From Bacteroidetes bacterium 37-13 (GTDB lineage Bacteria; Bacteroidota; Bacteroidia; Chitinophagales; LD1): a stretch of DNA of 55,372 bases. Both the position numbers and the translations under genes were made by a program. Shown here one piece after another: positions 35,176 to 43,816 of the stretch (position 1 is the stretch's first letter; every line of letters starts with the position of its first letter). The stretch spans positions 1-55,372 of the forward strand of contig MKTC01000035.1 of assembly GCA_001897535.1 (NCBI GenBank), given 5' to 3'. The notes under the pieces are model-generated. The model ran no database searches. It was not told the DNA's origin and saw nothing but the letters and a program-made list of their open reading frames with translations.

Positions 35176-35685
35176 ATGGCAAATTCTTTAAAAGTATATG
35201 TGGTGGAAGACGACACCATGCAAGGAGAAATGGTTAAAGACCATCTTACAGGAAAAGGTTATACTGTAAAATTATTTAACACCGGAGAAGGGCTTTTAAA
35301 AGAACTTGATACCGACTCTCCTGATATTTTAGTGTTGGATTACAACCTTAATTCAGTTGATAAATCTGCAATGGAAGGAATTGATATTTTAAAGCGCGTG
35401 AAAGACAAAAATGATAACGTTGAAGTAATTATGTACAGCGGTCAAGATAGTATTGATGTAGCTGTAAATACCATGCGCTACGGTGCTTTCGACTATATCG
35501 TGAAAGGTGAAACTGCATTCTCTCGTTTAGATTTTATTATTGGTAAAATCCGCAAACAATGGGAAATTGTTGCAAACGAAAAACACTATCGCAAAATGAA
35601 CACTTGGCTTATTGCCTTAATTGCAGCAATGGTTGGCGCTATTATTGTTGGTGTAATTACTGGTGGCATCACGCTTGGCTCATAA
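35176..35685 (+). CDS. Response regulator with C-terminal membrane anchor
   Basis: The 169-residue protein has a receiver domain (1-125) with YVVEDD, phosphoacceptor Asp55 in LVLDYNL, MYSGQ and the conserved Lys110 in YIVKGE. A linker (about 128-142) is followed by one hydrophobic segment (about 144-166, LIALIAAMVGAIIVGVITGG) at the very C-terminus. This puts the receiver on the cytoplasmic face of the inner membrane, an unusual output. It is last in the phosphorelay operon and is followed by a strong terminator. Confidence 0.88.
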   Translation: MANSLKVYVVEDDTMQGEMVKDHLTGKGYTVKLFNTGEGLLKELDTDSPDILVLDYNLNSVDKSAMEGIDILKRVKDKNDNVEVIMYSGQDSIDVAVNTMRYGAFDYIVKGETAFSRLDFIIGKIRKQWEIVANEKHYRKMNTWLIALIAAMVGAIIVGVITGGITLGS

Positions 35686-35702
35686 ATTGTAAACATCATT
35701 TA

Positions 35703-35739
35703 AAATAAAAAAACGGAAGTAGAAATACTTCCGTTTTTT
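35703..35739 (+). terminator. Terminator of the phosphorelay operon
   Basis: An 11-bp perfect stem (35711-35721 with 35726-35736) closes a GAAA tetraloop. A tracts precede it and T tracts follow, giving a strong and possibly bidirectional terminator. Confidence 0.9.
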
Positions 35740-35808
35740 GTTTAAGTAAAGTCTTGTTTTTATACAAAATTGACTTATAAATTAGCTCAATAATATATTG
35801 TATAATGC

Positions 35809-35826
35809 TCCCGATAGCTATCGGGA
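35809..35826. repeat. Perfect 18-bp palindrome TCCCGATAGCTATCGGGA
   Basis: The sequence reads identically on both strands. It lies in the 193-base gap between the phosphorelay operon and the minus-strand type IX-secreted gene. A degenerate copy is inside the CRISPR repeat at 25486. It may be a dispersed intergenic element or a protein-binding site. Confidence 0.75.
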
Positions 35827-35878
35827 TGATAATCGTTTAGTACAATGTAATTGGACTATTACGAATATTCAATCGGTA

Positions 35879-36976
35879 TTAGTTCTTTATCACTTTTATA
35901 GTTGATTGTTTCTTGCCATCAAAAGATTGAATTTTACAAAAATAAATACCGGGTTTTAATTCCGCAATAGAAATTGTTTCTCGGTTTTTATCTATTATTT
36001 CTTCCTTCACTCTTTTTCCTTCAATTGAAAATATTTCAACCAAAAATATTTCTAATTCAGTTTTTAAATGAAGTACACTATTGGTTGGATTTGGATAAAC
36101 AGAAAAAGTTTCCACAGGCGAAAAAATACTGGTTTGCATTGTTGATGGAACTGTCATTTTAAAATACTCCGTAAACATCAAGTTGTTGTTTTTATCGGCA
36201 TAAGACGTCAAAACCGGATAGTCTGTGTCTTTTCCAAAATAGTAGTAAGTGTTAGTAGTATCACGCTTTAAAACTGTTGTGTAAACCGTGTTCCCATTCA
36301 GTGTGGAATAAACGCTATCAACTTTTATGGCATACTCGTGCAAGCGCAACACTTTCGTAAAATTACCATAAGGTGTTTTTATATTTCCAAAAGCATCGTA
36401 CTTAAAATGTTTCTCAGATTTGGTAACATAAAAAGTATCCACGTTTGCAGTGTTTTGGTTAAAACTCAACATCCAACTGCTTTTATGCGAAGTTGAATCG
36501 TTCAAAATTCCCGGAAGCGGAAAAATCAATTCGCTCGGTTGAATTTTTACAATTTTATTACTGTAAACGCCATTGTCAGACCTAAAACCCTCACTCCAAA
36601 AACCTGTAGAATCTGCTCTCCAAAACATATAACCTTTATTTGTGCCTTGCACATCAACCGGAGCCGAACCGAAAAGTCCACTATACATTGCAGCCGGTCC
36701 ATAAGTAAAAAGATTAGAAGTTGGGAATGATGAACCAAAAGAAGTTTTAGATGTAGAATCATAAGTTGGCACTTTGGGATAAGCTTCTACCAAATTGGAA
36801 AAATCCCAAGATTGCGCACTTTGCGATGCTGCCGAAATTGAATATTGTGTTGAAGTATCTTTTGAAACAATATACGTTAAACCTGCCTGTGGCAATGATT
36901 TTACATCAATTGTATCTTGTGAAATGCTGAACTTTACTAAAATTAAACAGCTAAGGATTAAGTAAATATGCTTCAT
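35879..36976 (-). CDS. Exported protein with type IX secretion sorting domain
   Basis: The 365-residue protein has a signal peptide (about 1-19), a beta-rich middle and a C-terminal type A sorting domain from about residue 290 (SVYPNPTNSVLHLKT, then GKRVKE and LKPGIYFCKI). The signature YPNPT and ISIAELKPGIY marks cargo of the Bacteroidota type IX system, which is exported through the outer membrane and attached or released. The middle has no domain I recognise. The gene is alone on the minus strand, divergent from purB. Confidence 0.88.
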   Translation of the reverse strand: MKHIYLILSCLILVKFSISQDTIDVKSLPQAGLTYIVSKDTSTQYSISAASQSAQSWDFSNLVEAYPKVPTYDSTSKTSFGSSFPTSNLFTYGPAAMYSGLFGSAPVDVQGTNKGYMFWRADSTGFWSEGFRSDNGVYSNKIVKIQPSELIFPLPGILNDSTSHKSSWMLSFNQNTANVDTFYVTKSEKHFKYDAFGNIKTPYGNFTKVLRLHEYAIKVDSVYSTLNGNTVYTTVLKRDTTNTYYYFGKDTDYPVLTSYADKNNNLMFTEYFKMTVPSTMQTSIFSPVETFSVYPNPTNSVLHLKTELEIFLVEIFSIEGKRVKEEIIDKNRETISIAELKPGIYFCKIQSFDGKKQSTIKVIKN

Positions 36977-37084
36977 AAATTGAAATTAAAATTTGTAGTT
37001 AGGTTACAATAATAACATCTTATTGAATAAATTACTATGACCAAAATCACCGTATATCAACTAAAATTTATTCACACTAAGCTA

Positions 37085-37112
37085 TTTGCAACACCAATCT
37101 TTATACCTTCGC
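37085..37112 (+). promoter_or_regulatory. Bacteroidota promoter (TTTG-N15-TACCTTCG) of purB
   Basis: TTTG at 37085-37088 and TACCTTCG at 37104-37111 are 15 bases apart, as in the metallophosphatase promoter. The ATG is at 37116, so the transcript would be nearly leaderless. Confidence 0.4.
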
Positions 37113-37115
37113 GCT

Positions 37116-38453
37116 ATGCAATTAAATGAACTTACTGCCATTTCGCCTGTTGATGGCCGATACAGAAATAAAACTTCAGCACTCGCTAATTACTTTTCGG
37201 AATATGCACTTATTCGCTATCGCGTTTTAGTAGAAGTACGTTATTTATTAGCACTTTCGCGCGAAATTCCTGCAGCAAGTGGTTTGCAAAATCATACACG
37301 CGAATTAAATGAAATTGTAAAGAACTTTTCGCTAACAGACGCAGAACAAATTAAAGCAACCGAAAAAGTTACCAATCACGATGTGAAAGCCGTTGAATAT
37401 TTTGTGAAAGCAAAATTAGATGAACTTAAACTTTCGCAGTACAAAGAGTTTGTACACTTCGGTTTAACTTCTCAAGATATAAATAACACGGCAATTCCAC
37501 TTTCAATAAAAGACTTTTTTAATGAAGCACTTTTTCCTGCAATAGAAAAATTGATTGCGCAAATTGCACATTTAGCAAATGAATGGTTAGAAATTCCAAT
37601 GTTAGCACACACGCACGGGCAACCTGCTTCGCCTACAAGATTAGGTAAAGAAATTTATGTGTTTGTAGAAAGGCTTCAGAAGCAATTAGAAGAGCTAAAA
37701 CGCATTCCACACGCAGCTAAATTTGGTGGTGCAACCGGAAACTTTAATGCGCACGCTGTTGCTTATGTAAACCATAACTGGATTAGCTTTGCCGATAATT
37801 TTGTGAACGAGGATTTAGGGCTAAGTCGCAGCCAGTTCACTACCCAAATTGAGCATTACGATTTTCTTGCTGCACAAATGGATGCCATAAAAAGGATAAA
37901 CAATATTCTAATTGATTTGTCGCGCGATTTTTGGATGTATATCAGCATGGAATATTTTAAACAAAAGGTAAATAAAAATGAAGTTGGAAGCAGTGCTATG
38001 CCACACAAAGTAAATCCAATTGATTTTGAAAATGCCGAAGGGAATTTAGGAGTTGCTAATGCGCTTTTTGAACATTTTGCTGCAAAACTCCCGATAAGCA
38101 GATTACAGCGCGACCTAACAGATTCAACCGTTTTACGCAATGTTGGTGTACCGCTGGCACATGTTTTTATCAGCATAGCTTCTTTAGAAAAAGGACTTGG
38201 CAAACTGCTTCTGAATGAAACAAAATTAAATGCTGATTTAGAAGCAAATTGGGCGGTGGTTGCAGAAGCAATTCAAACCATTTTGCGCAGAGAAAACTAT
38301 CCAAATCCTTATGAAAAACTAAAAGAACTCACGCGCGGAAATACAGGAATTACGAAACAATCCATTCAGGAATTTATTGAAAACTTAGATGTGAAACCGT
38401 ATATCAAAAAAGAGCTAAGCAGCATCACTCCGTTTAACTACACGGGAATTTAG
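37116..38453 (+). CDS. purB: Adenylosuccinate lyase
   Basis: PurB removes fumarate in two purine steps, from SAICAR and from adenylosuccinate. The 445-residue protein opens with ELTAISPVDGRY and contains the fumarase/aspartase-family signature GSSAMPHKVNPIDFENAEGN with the catalytic serine loop, and the TSQDINNT and HGQPASPT motifs. The start at 37116 is preferred over an in-frame ATG 30 bases upstream because it begins the conserved N-terminus and follows the promoter-like box. The 3' end overlaps the convergent flippase gene by 39 bases. Confidence 0.96.
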   Translation: MQLNELTAISPVDGRYRNKTSALANYFSEYALIRYRVLVEVRYLLALSREIPAASGLQNHTRELNEIVKNFSLTDAEQIKATEKVTNHDVKAVEYFVKAKLDELKLSQYKEFVHFGLTSQDINNTAIPLSIKDFFNEALFPAIEKLIAQIAHLANEWLEIPMLAHTHGQPASPTRLGKEIYVFVERLQKQLEELKRIPHAAKFGGATGNFNAHAVAYVNHNWISFADNFVNEDLGLSRSQFTTQIEHYDFLAAQMDAIKRINNILIDLSRDFWMYISMEYFKQKVNKNEVGSSAMPHKVNPIDFENAEGNLGVANALFEHFAAKLPISRLQRDLTDSTVLRNVGVPLAHVFISIASLEKGLGKLLLNETKLNADLEANWAVVAEAIQTILRRENYPNPYEKLKELTRGNTGITKQSIQEFIENLDVKPYIKKELSSITPFNYTGI

Positions 38454-39887
38454 TGCCGCAACAACTTTCTTTATTTCAGCCAAAGGAAGAATTTGCAGCG
38501 CTATTGCCAAAAGCAAGATAACTACACCACTTAAACCAATTGAAACAAAGCCTGAATTTAAGTGAAGCAAACTAATGCCGTAGCAAGTAGCAAAACTGAG
38601 AATGATAAATACTAAAAGTGATGCCACAGATTTTAGTGGCATCGTAACTTTAGTTTGTTTCGCAACTGCTAAAACATGAAGCAAACATACCAAAACATTT
38701 GTTGCCAATGCAGTTGCTGCGCTGCCCACTGCGCCATAAATTGGAATAGAAAAATAGTTGGCAAAGAAATTAAAAAACACACCGGCAACCGAGATTTTAC
38801 AGAGTGTATAAATTGCTCCTTTTGCTGTGAGCAAAGTTCCCATAATATAAATTAGCGAAGCAGGAATAAACGCCAACATTGTGAAAATAAAAACCTGTTG
38901 CCATTCTTGACCAGATTGATGATATAAAAGTTGTAACAAAAACTTAGACCAAATCACACAAATTACTGAAACGCTTACCGCGAAAATCATAATGCCTTGT
39001 AAACCAAATTGCACAAGTTCATCATTCTTTTTTTGCTGCTTAAAATTAGCTGCAAACAAAGGCAAAAGTATAGTGCTAAAAAGAAAACCAAATTGATTGG
39101 CAGCATCAAAAATTCTGAATGAAGCAGCGTAAATTCCCGCTTGGTATGCACCATTTTCGCCTAACAAACTATCTAATAAAATAGCATCAATTCTACCGTA
39201 AACTGTCATTAAAAAAACTAAAAGTGCATACGGAAATGTAGAGCGAAAAATCCTTAAGCGGAATTTTCTATCCCAAAAACTAAATAGAAATCCTGCTTGC
39301 TTACCAACTAAAATTCCGGCAATTACACAAGTGATAAATAAAGCTGCTGTTTGGGCTAAAATGAAACTGGCAATACTCAACTCAAAAACATGAAACCAGA
39401 TAATAGCAGCGCAAAATCCAATGGCTAATAATCTATCGGCAATAGAAATAAAACTATCTGCTTTAAAACGCTGCAACGCCTGTAAATTAGAGCGAAAGAA
39501 AAGAATGAGTGTGAGCAATATTTGGTTCACCAATAGCAGACTCAAAATCTCTAATTTCTCTTTATTAAATCCACTCCCAAAAGCAGCAGCCAAAGTGAAT
39601 AAAAAGTAGATAGCAGATAGCGAAATTTTTAGTGTGAATAGATTGCCAAAATATTGCCCAATTCGGCTCGGAACTCTTGATATGGCTCGGTTGTTGAAAT
39701 TATTTAAGCCTAAATCTAAGAGCACACTAAACAGCAATGAATAGTTGAAAACTGCAAAATATAAACCATAAGATTCCGCACCGAGTGTGTTTTGTACCAC
39801 ACGGTCAATTCCAAAAATCCAAAATGGTTTAATCAATAAATTTGCTCCAATTAAAATAGCAAGATTAAGAGCAAACTTTTTGCGCAT
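38415..39887 (-). CDS. Polysaccharide flippase (Wzx/RfbX-like, MATE/MOP superfamily)
   Basis: The 490-residue integral membrane protein has 12 to 14 predicted helices and the N-terminal KFALNLAILIGANLLIKPFWI pattern of oligosaccharide flippases. Such proteins move lipid-linked sugar units across the inner membrane. No glycosyltransferase neighbours are seen, so the substrate (lipid-linked O-unit, capsule or other) is open. It is last in a minus-strand run starting at the protease at 42384 and lies 21 bases after ompH. Its final 39 bases overlap purB on the opposite strand. Confidence 0.88.
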   Translation of the reverse strand: MRKKFALNLAILIGANLLIKPFWIFGIDRVVQNTLGAESYGLYFAVFNYSLLFSVLLDLGLNNFNNRAISRVPSRIGQYFGNLFTLKISLSAIYFLFTLAAAFGSGFNKEKLEILSLLLVNQILLTLILFFRSNLQALQRFKADSFISIADRLLAIGFCAAIIWFHVFELSIASFILAQTAALFITCVIAGILVGKQAGFLFSFWDRKFRLRIFRSTFPYALLVFLMTVYGRIDAILLDSLLGENGAYQAGIYAASFRIFDAANQFGFLFSTILLPLFAANFKQQKKNDELVQFGLQGIMIFAVSVSVICVIWSKFLLQLLYHQSGQEWQQVFIFTMLAFIPASLIYIMGTLLTAKGAIYTLCKISVAGVFFNFFANYFSIPIYGAVGSAATALATNVLVCLLHVLAVAKQTKVTMPLKSVASLLVFIILSFATCYGISLLHLNSGFVSIGLSGVVILLLAIALQILPLAEIKKVVAALNSRVVKRSDAA

Positions 39888-39908
39888 TTCCTTAATATAA
39901 ACTACAAA

Positions 39909-40511
39909 TTATTTCTTGTTTTCTTTTGCAAGTTCTTCGTTCATTCCTTTTACCACATCGTTGGTAATGTTGTATGCTTCATCGTGGTAAAGAAGCGGAC
40001 CGCCTTTTATGTGGCTAAATACAAATGAGTATCTTTTATCGGCATTGTACTTAAGCAAAAACGAATCTAATCGTGTTTGCAGTTCACCATTAAATGCTTC
40101 TTGCTCATCAACAAATTGTTTAGTCATGCGGTCGCGCATTTCTTCTAACTCCATTTGTTTTTGATACATTCTTTTTTGTGCAGCTTCGCCTTCGCTTTGG
40201 GTCATGGTTGCAGCGCGCTCTTGCAATTCGTACAGCTCTTTTTGAAAAGCTGCTGCGCGTTGTGTAAGCGTAGTTTCAATATTCTTCTGTTTTTTTTCTA
40301 GTTCTACTTTTTTGTCTTTAAACAAAGTGTAATTCGCTTCTAAAGAATCTAAATCCACAAAAGCAATTAAGCCCGATTCTTTTACTTGCACATTGTTTGT
40401 AGCAGGAGCAACAGTTGTAGTTGATTTTTTGCTGCCAAAATGAAGAAAAAATAAAGCGCCAACGGCAACTACTAATATGGCATTTAAGGAAATTAAGATG
40501 TTGTCTTTCAT
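39909..40511 (-). CDS. OmpH/Skp-family periplasmic chaperone
   Basis: The 200-residue protein has an N-terminal membrane anchor or signal (about 5-24, ISLNAILVVAVGALFFLHF). The Skp pattern follows: IAFVDLDSLEANYTLFKDKK, then a long charged coiled coil (about 75-150) of alternating Glu, Gln and Lys that forms the tentacles. Skp/OmpH chaperones shield outer-membrane proteins in the periplasm. Here the hydrophobic segment has no clear cleavage site, so it may stay tethered. Confidence 0.88.
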   Translation of the reverse strand: MKDNILISLNAILVVAVGALFFLHFGSKKSTTTVAPATNNVQVKESGLIAFVDLDSLEANYTLFKDKKVELEKKQKNIETTLTQRAAAFQKELYELQERAATMTQSEGEAAQKRMYQKQMELEEMRDRMTKQFVDEQEAFNGELQTRLDSFLLKYNADKRYSFVFSHIKGGPLLYHDEAYNITNDVVKGMNEELAKENKK

Positions 40512-40549
40512 TTAAAATTCAGGTTTAAGTTTTTGTTTTTAATTAGTGT

Positions 40550-40870
40550 TTAATATGTAGTTAATGAATTATCAATCTCGTTTGCCCAAGCTAAAATCCC
40601 ACCTTTCAGGTTGTAAAGATTATTAAAGTTATGGGCACTTTGCAAATATTCAACCATTCTTTCGCTTCTGGCCCCACTGCGGCAGTGAATAATTACAGTT
40701 TTATCGTGTGGAATTTTATCTAAATTATCCGGCAAATCATACATAGGAATGAGTGTTGCATTCAAATTGCAAATGGCATATTCATAAAGCTCTCGAACAT
40801 CAATAAGTAGAAAATCCTCCTCTCTTTCTATCATTTCTTTTAGCTCTTGCACAGTTTTTTCTTTCACCAT
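40550..40870 (-). CDS. Rhodanese-like sulfurtransferase
   Basis: The 106-residue single rhodanese domain carries the active-site Cys63 in the loop HCRSGARS and the conserved LIDVRE near residue 23. Stand-alone cytoplasmic rhodaneses move sulfane sulfur between proteins or detoxify cyanide-like species; no signal peptide is seen. It sits between the exported protein at 40879 and ompH on the same strand. Confidence 0.93.
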   Translation of the reverse strand: MVKEKTVQELKEMIEREEDFLLIDVRELYEYAICNLNATLIPMYDLPDNLDKIPHDKTVIIHCRSGARSERMVEYLQSAHNFNNLYNLKGGILAWANEIDNSLTTY

Positions 40871-40878
40871 ATATAGAA

Positions 40879-41343
40879 TTATTTTACTTGGAAATTATTG
40901 AGCATAATCACTTTGGTGTTTTTCTTTAGTTTAAGTTTTGAAACATTAAACTTTATTTCATTCATCACAAAAGCTCTGCACATATCATTATCAGATTCAT
41001 GAACTAAATACAATTGCAAAGTATCTTTGCTTGCTTGAATTGGTTTAATTAACTGAAATGAATGAACACGGCAACCTCCACCATATTTCACTTTGGTTTC
41101 TAAGCTGTTTTTCTTTTTGCCGCTTAAAGTTGCAGATGAAATCTGAAAACCAATTTCAGTATTTTCAGGTTTCCAATCTTTGTTTTTATTCAATAAGACT
41201 TTTGGCATGTAGCGAAGCTTTTTCACTGAGTCTTCAACCCAACATTTCTTATTTTCTTCTTTAATTGATGTTGATTCTTTGGGCTTAGTGAAAGCAGAAA
41301 AACTCAAAAATAAAAGTGTAATAATTAAAAAACTTCCTCGCAT
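40879..41343 (-). CDS. Exported protein of unknown function
   Basis: The 154-residue protein has a signal peptide (MRGSFLIITLLFLSFSAFT) and a beta-rich mature part with three cysteines (Cys34, Cys90, Cys122) and no recognisable domain. It lies between the type IX protease (nine bases upstream) and the rhodanese (eight bases downstream). The tight spacing indicates one transcript. Confidence 0.65.
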   Translation of the reverse strand: MRGSFLIITLLFLSFSAFTKPKESTSIKEENKKCWVEDSVKKLRYMPKVLLNKNKDWKPENTEIGFQISSATLSGKKKNSLETKVKYGGGCRVHSFQLIKPIQASKDTLQLYLVHESDNDMCRAFVMNEIKFNVSKLKLKKNTKVIMLNNFQVK

Positions 41344-41352
41344 AATTTCTGA

Positions 41353-42384
41353 TTATTGATGAACGAAAACTTTTGTAGTTTGCGATAAATAATTAGAAAA
41401 TATTTTAGCAAAATACATTCCATTGGCATGGTGAAACGGCACTTGAATATTATTTGAATCGAACGATTGAAATTGCTCTACAATTCTACCTGTGGCATCA
41501 GCAATTTCAATTTTTTGCAGCAGACTTTTCGATGAAACATTCAAAACATTATTGCTGAAATAAACTTTAGTGTTATTTGCTTCAATAGAATTTATTTTTG
41601 AAAGTTTGCCTGTAAAATCTTCAATCCACGGCAAATAATTTTGAATTTTAGTATAAATTCCGGGAAAGTTTTTGTCGCCACAACCATTGCCCCAACTCAC
41701 AATTCCGGTAAGTACTTCATTGCCATTTGAATCAACTGAAAAAAGTGGTCCACCGCTATCGCCTTGGCAAGCATCAGAGCCGCCAGCCATAAATCCGGCA
41801 CAAAGCATGTTGTTGGTTATTTCGCCATCATAAGAATTTGGAGTATTGCAAATTGATTGCGCCACAATTGGAACTTCTGCTTCCATAAGCGTGTCGCTGC
41901 CACCTTGAGCAAACTTTTTTAGCTTTCCCCAACCAATAACCTTTTGTACTTTTCCTGAATCAACCAATTCTGTTTCAGCAGTTCGCGCAATTCTAATTGG
42001 AGGAACAGCAGTAACAGGTATTCTCAAATGAATTAGCGCAATATCATTATCGTAAGTCGTGTTGTTGAAATTTTCATGAATATAAAAAGTATCAATATCC
42101 GCAGTAAAATATCCTGTAACAGGTTGCGATAAATAATAAGCATTAAAGAAAATTTTTATCCCCGAAACTGTTTCACCTTCCATACAGTGCGCTGCCGTGG
42201 CAATCCAATCCGGAGCAATTAAAGCGCCTCCGCAAAATTGGTCGTAAGGGTCGTAGCTATATGATAAACCTGCCATCCATTCATAGTTTGGCGGAGCAAC
42301 TGCCGAGCCGGAAATAATTTGCAGCTGTGCATAGTTTACATAGAAACTCCCAACAAAAAAAATGCTTAGAAATAAATTCTTCAT
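41353..42384 (-). CDS. Secreted trypsin-like serine protease with type IX sorting domain
   Basis: The 343-residue protein has a signal peptide (ending VNYAQ), then a chymotrypsin-fold domain (about 22-255). The triad is complete: His66 (TAAHC), Asp114 (NDIALIHL) and Ser210 (CQGDSGGPL). An SWGNGCG loop and three Cys pairs are animal-trypsin-like. The final 75 residues form a type IX sorting domain. The start at 42384 begins the signal peptide; an in-frame ATG 27 bases upstream is less likely. The likely location is outside the cell or on its surface. Asp at 204 (GGSDACQGDS) suggests cleavage after Lys or Arg, by analogy with trypsin. Confidence 0.9.
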   Translation of the reverse strand: MKNLFLSIFFVGSFYVNYAQLQIISGSAVAPPNYEWMAGLSYSYDPYDQFCGGALIAPDWIATAAHCMEGETVSGIKIFFNAYYLSQPVTGYFTADIDTFYIHENFNNTTYDNDIALIHLRIPVTAVPPIRIARTAETELVDSGKVQKVIGWGKLKKFAQGGSDTLMEAEVPIVAQSICNTPNSYDGEITNNMLCAGFMAGGSDACQGDSGGPLFSVDSNGNEVLTGIVSWGNGCGDKNFPGIYTKIQNYLPWIEDFTGKLSKINSIEANNTKVYFSNNVLNVSSKSLLQKIEIADATGRIVEQFQSFDSNNIQVPFHHANGMYFAKIFSNYLSQTTKVFVHQ

Positions 42385-42451
42385 GCGGTGCAAATGTAAA
42401 ATCATTCTCAATGCAGAATAAAAGTTATGTATTTTTCACTTCATTTGTTTT

Positions 42452-42856
42452 ATGAAGCATTTCTTTTTGCAAAAGTGCAATCTTTTAGCAGTTGCAGTTT
42501 TATTAGTGGTTGTTTGTAGTAGTTTTTCTGCCACAAGCCCAATGGCTTTGGTAATGAAAAATATGCTACACTATTTACAAAAAGAAAAAAAAGCTATTGT
42601 TTCAAATAAAAAGAAAACTCAAACTCCTTCAGATATAAATGAAATTTTTTCAGCAGAAATTACAGTAGGAAAGAAGCTGGCTTCTAATCACAAAGAGCTT
42701 TCAATCGAATTGCTAAAACATATTGAAGCCTACAATAATTCAGCAAAAGAAGAACGAAAAACACAGTTCAATTTAGTAGTAAAAAGTTGTGTTGCTTGCC
42801 ACGAAAAAGTGTGCCCCGGACCAATTGAAGCAATTGAACGAAATTTGATTGACTAA
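42452..42856 (+). CDS. Exported CxxCH protein, possible cytochrome c-like
   Basis: The 134-residue protein has a hydrophobic signal or anchor (about 10-26) and a helical mature part with one CVACH haem-attachment motif (Cys113, Cys116, His117) near the C-terminus. The late CxxCH and four-helix pattern resemble cytochrome c prime. The distal ligand cannot be assigned from sequence. It is divergent from the protease and 23 bases before scpA, which is a tight spacing for unrelated genes. Confidence 0.7.
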   Translation: MKHFFLQKCNLLAVAVLLVVVCSSFSATSPMALVMKNMLHYLQKEKKAIVSNKKKTQTPSDINEIFSAEITVGKKLASNHKELSIELLKHIEAYNNSAKEERKTQFNLVVKSCVACHEKVCPGPIEAIERNLID

Positions 42857-42879
42857 AAACATATTTTTGCCAACGATTT

Positions 42880-43662
42880 ATGAGTGAAATTTTTTCAATT
42901 AAGTTACCGCAGTTTGAAGGTCCATTCGATTTATTGCTATTCTTTATCGAGCGCGATGAATTAGATATTTACGATATTCCTATTTCAAAAATTACTGATG
43001 ATTTTCTTAGCTATATTCATAACAATGAATTACTGAATATTGAAGTTGCCAGCGAATTTATTTTGGTTGCCGCCACGCTCATGCGCATTAAAGCTAAATT
43101 GCTTTTGCCAAGAAAGGAATTAGATGAACAAGGCAAAGAAATTGACCCGCGCGAAGAGTTGGCAAACCGACTGATAGAATACAAAAAATATAAAGAAGTA
43201 AGCGAAGCACTTCGCTTATTAGAAGATGATAGACAAAGCATTACCAAGCGCGGAAATGCGGCTTCTGAAATTGGTGAAATTGCAAGTGCTTTTGAAACCG
43301 ATCATGAAATGCAGAGCCTAACCATGTTGCGCTTAATGAAGGCATTTCAAAATGTAATAACACGCTTGGATCGCGAAAAGCACAAAGTGGTTCACACCGT
43401 ATTGCAACCACCATATACCATTTCCGGTGAAAAAATGATTTTGCTTGAAAAAGTAAATGTAGGAGGACAAACTACGTTTGAAGAAGTGTTTGAAGATTGC
43501 GAAAATCGTATTCACGCCATGTTTACTTTCTTGAGTATGCTGGAATTGATTCAAGAAAAACTAATTGGCATCACCATTGGTGAAGGCTACAATAATTTTT
43601 GGATCACCAAATACACAGCCGAGCAAACCGCAGCACTTAACACACCTGAAATACAGGAATAA
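42880..43662 (+). CDS. scpA: Segregation and condensation protein A
   Basis: ScpA is the kleisin that bridges SMC heads with ScpB to compact the chromosome. The 260-residue protein has the typical N-terminus KLPQFEGPFDLLLFFIERDELDIYDIPIS and the EFILVAATLMRIKAKLLLP segment, plus a C-terminal winged-helix end. The partner genes smc and scpB are not here. It is followed by 154 bases before the fusion enzyme. Confidence 0.94.
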   Translation: MSEIFSIKLPQFEGPFDLLLFFIERDELDIYDIPISKITDDFLSYIHNNELLNIEVASEFILVAATLMRIKAKLLLPRKELDEQGKEIDPREELANRLIEYKKYKEVSEALRLLEDDRQSITKRGNAASEIGEIASAFETDHEMQSLTMLRLMKAFQNVITRLDREKHKVVHTVLQPPYTISGEKMILLEKVNVGGQTTFEEVFEDCENRIHAMFTFLSMLELIQEKLIGITIGEGYNNFWITKYTAEQTAALNTPEIQE

Positions 43663-43816
43663 TCTAAGCTGATACAGTACAAATATTTAAAATATTGGGC
43701 AAGTAATTTTATTGCCTGTTTCGCAACTATTTTTACCTTTTTTATTTTCTTTTTCTAAAGAAAAACTTTTATTGCACGATTGTTTAAAAACAAAACAGAC
43801 AAACAAAGGTTCAAAT

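Noticed and set aside
43712-43816. An upstream start for the CrtC-GGPPS fusion
   Set aside because: The extra 35 residues are unlike either domain. The ATG at 43817 starts just before the CrtC-like domain.
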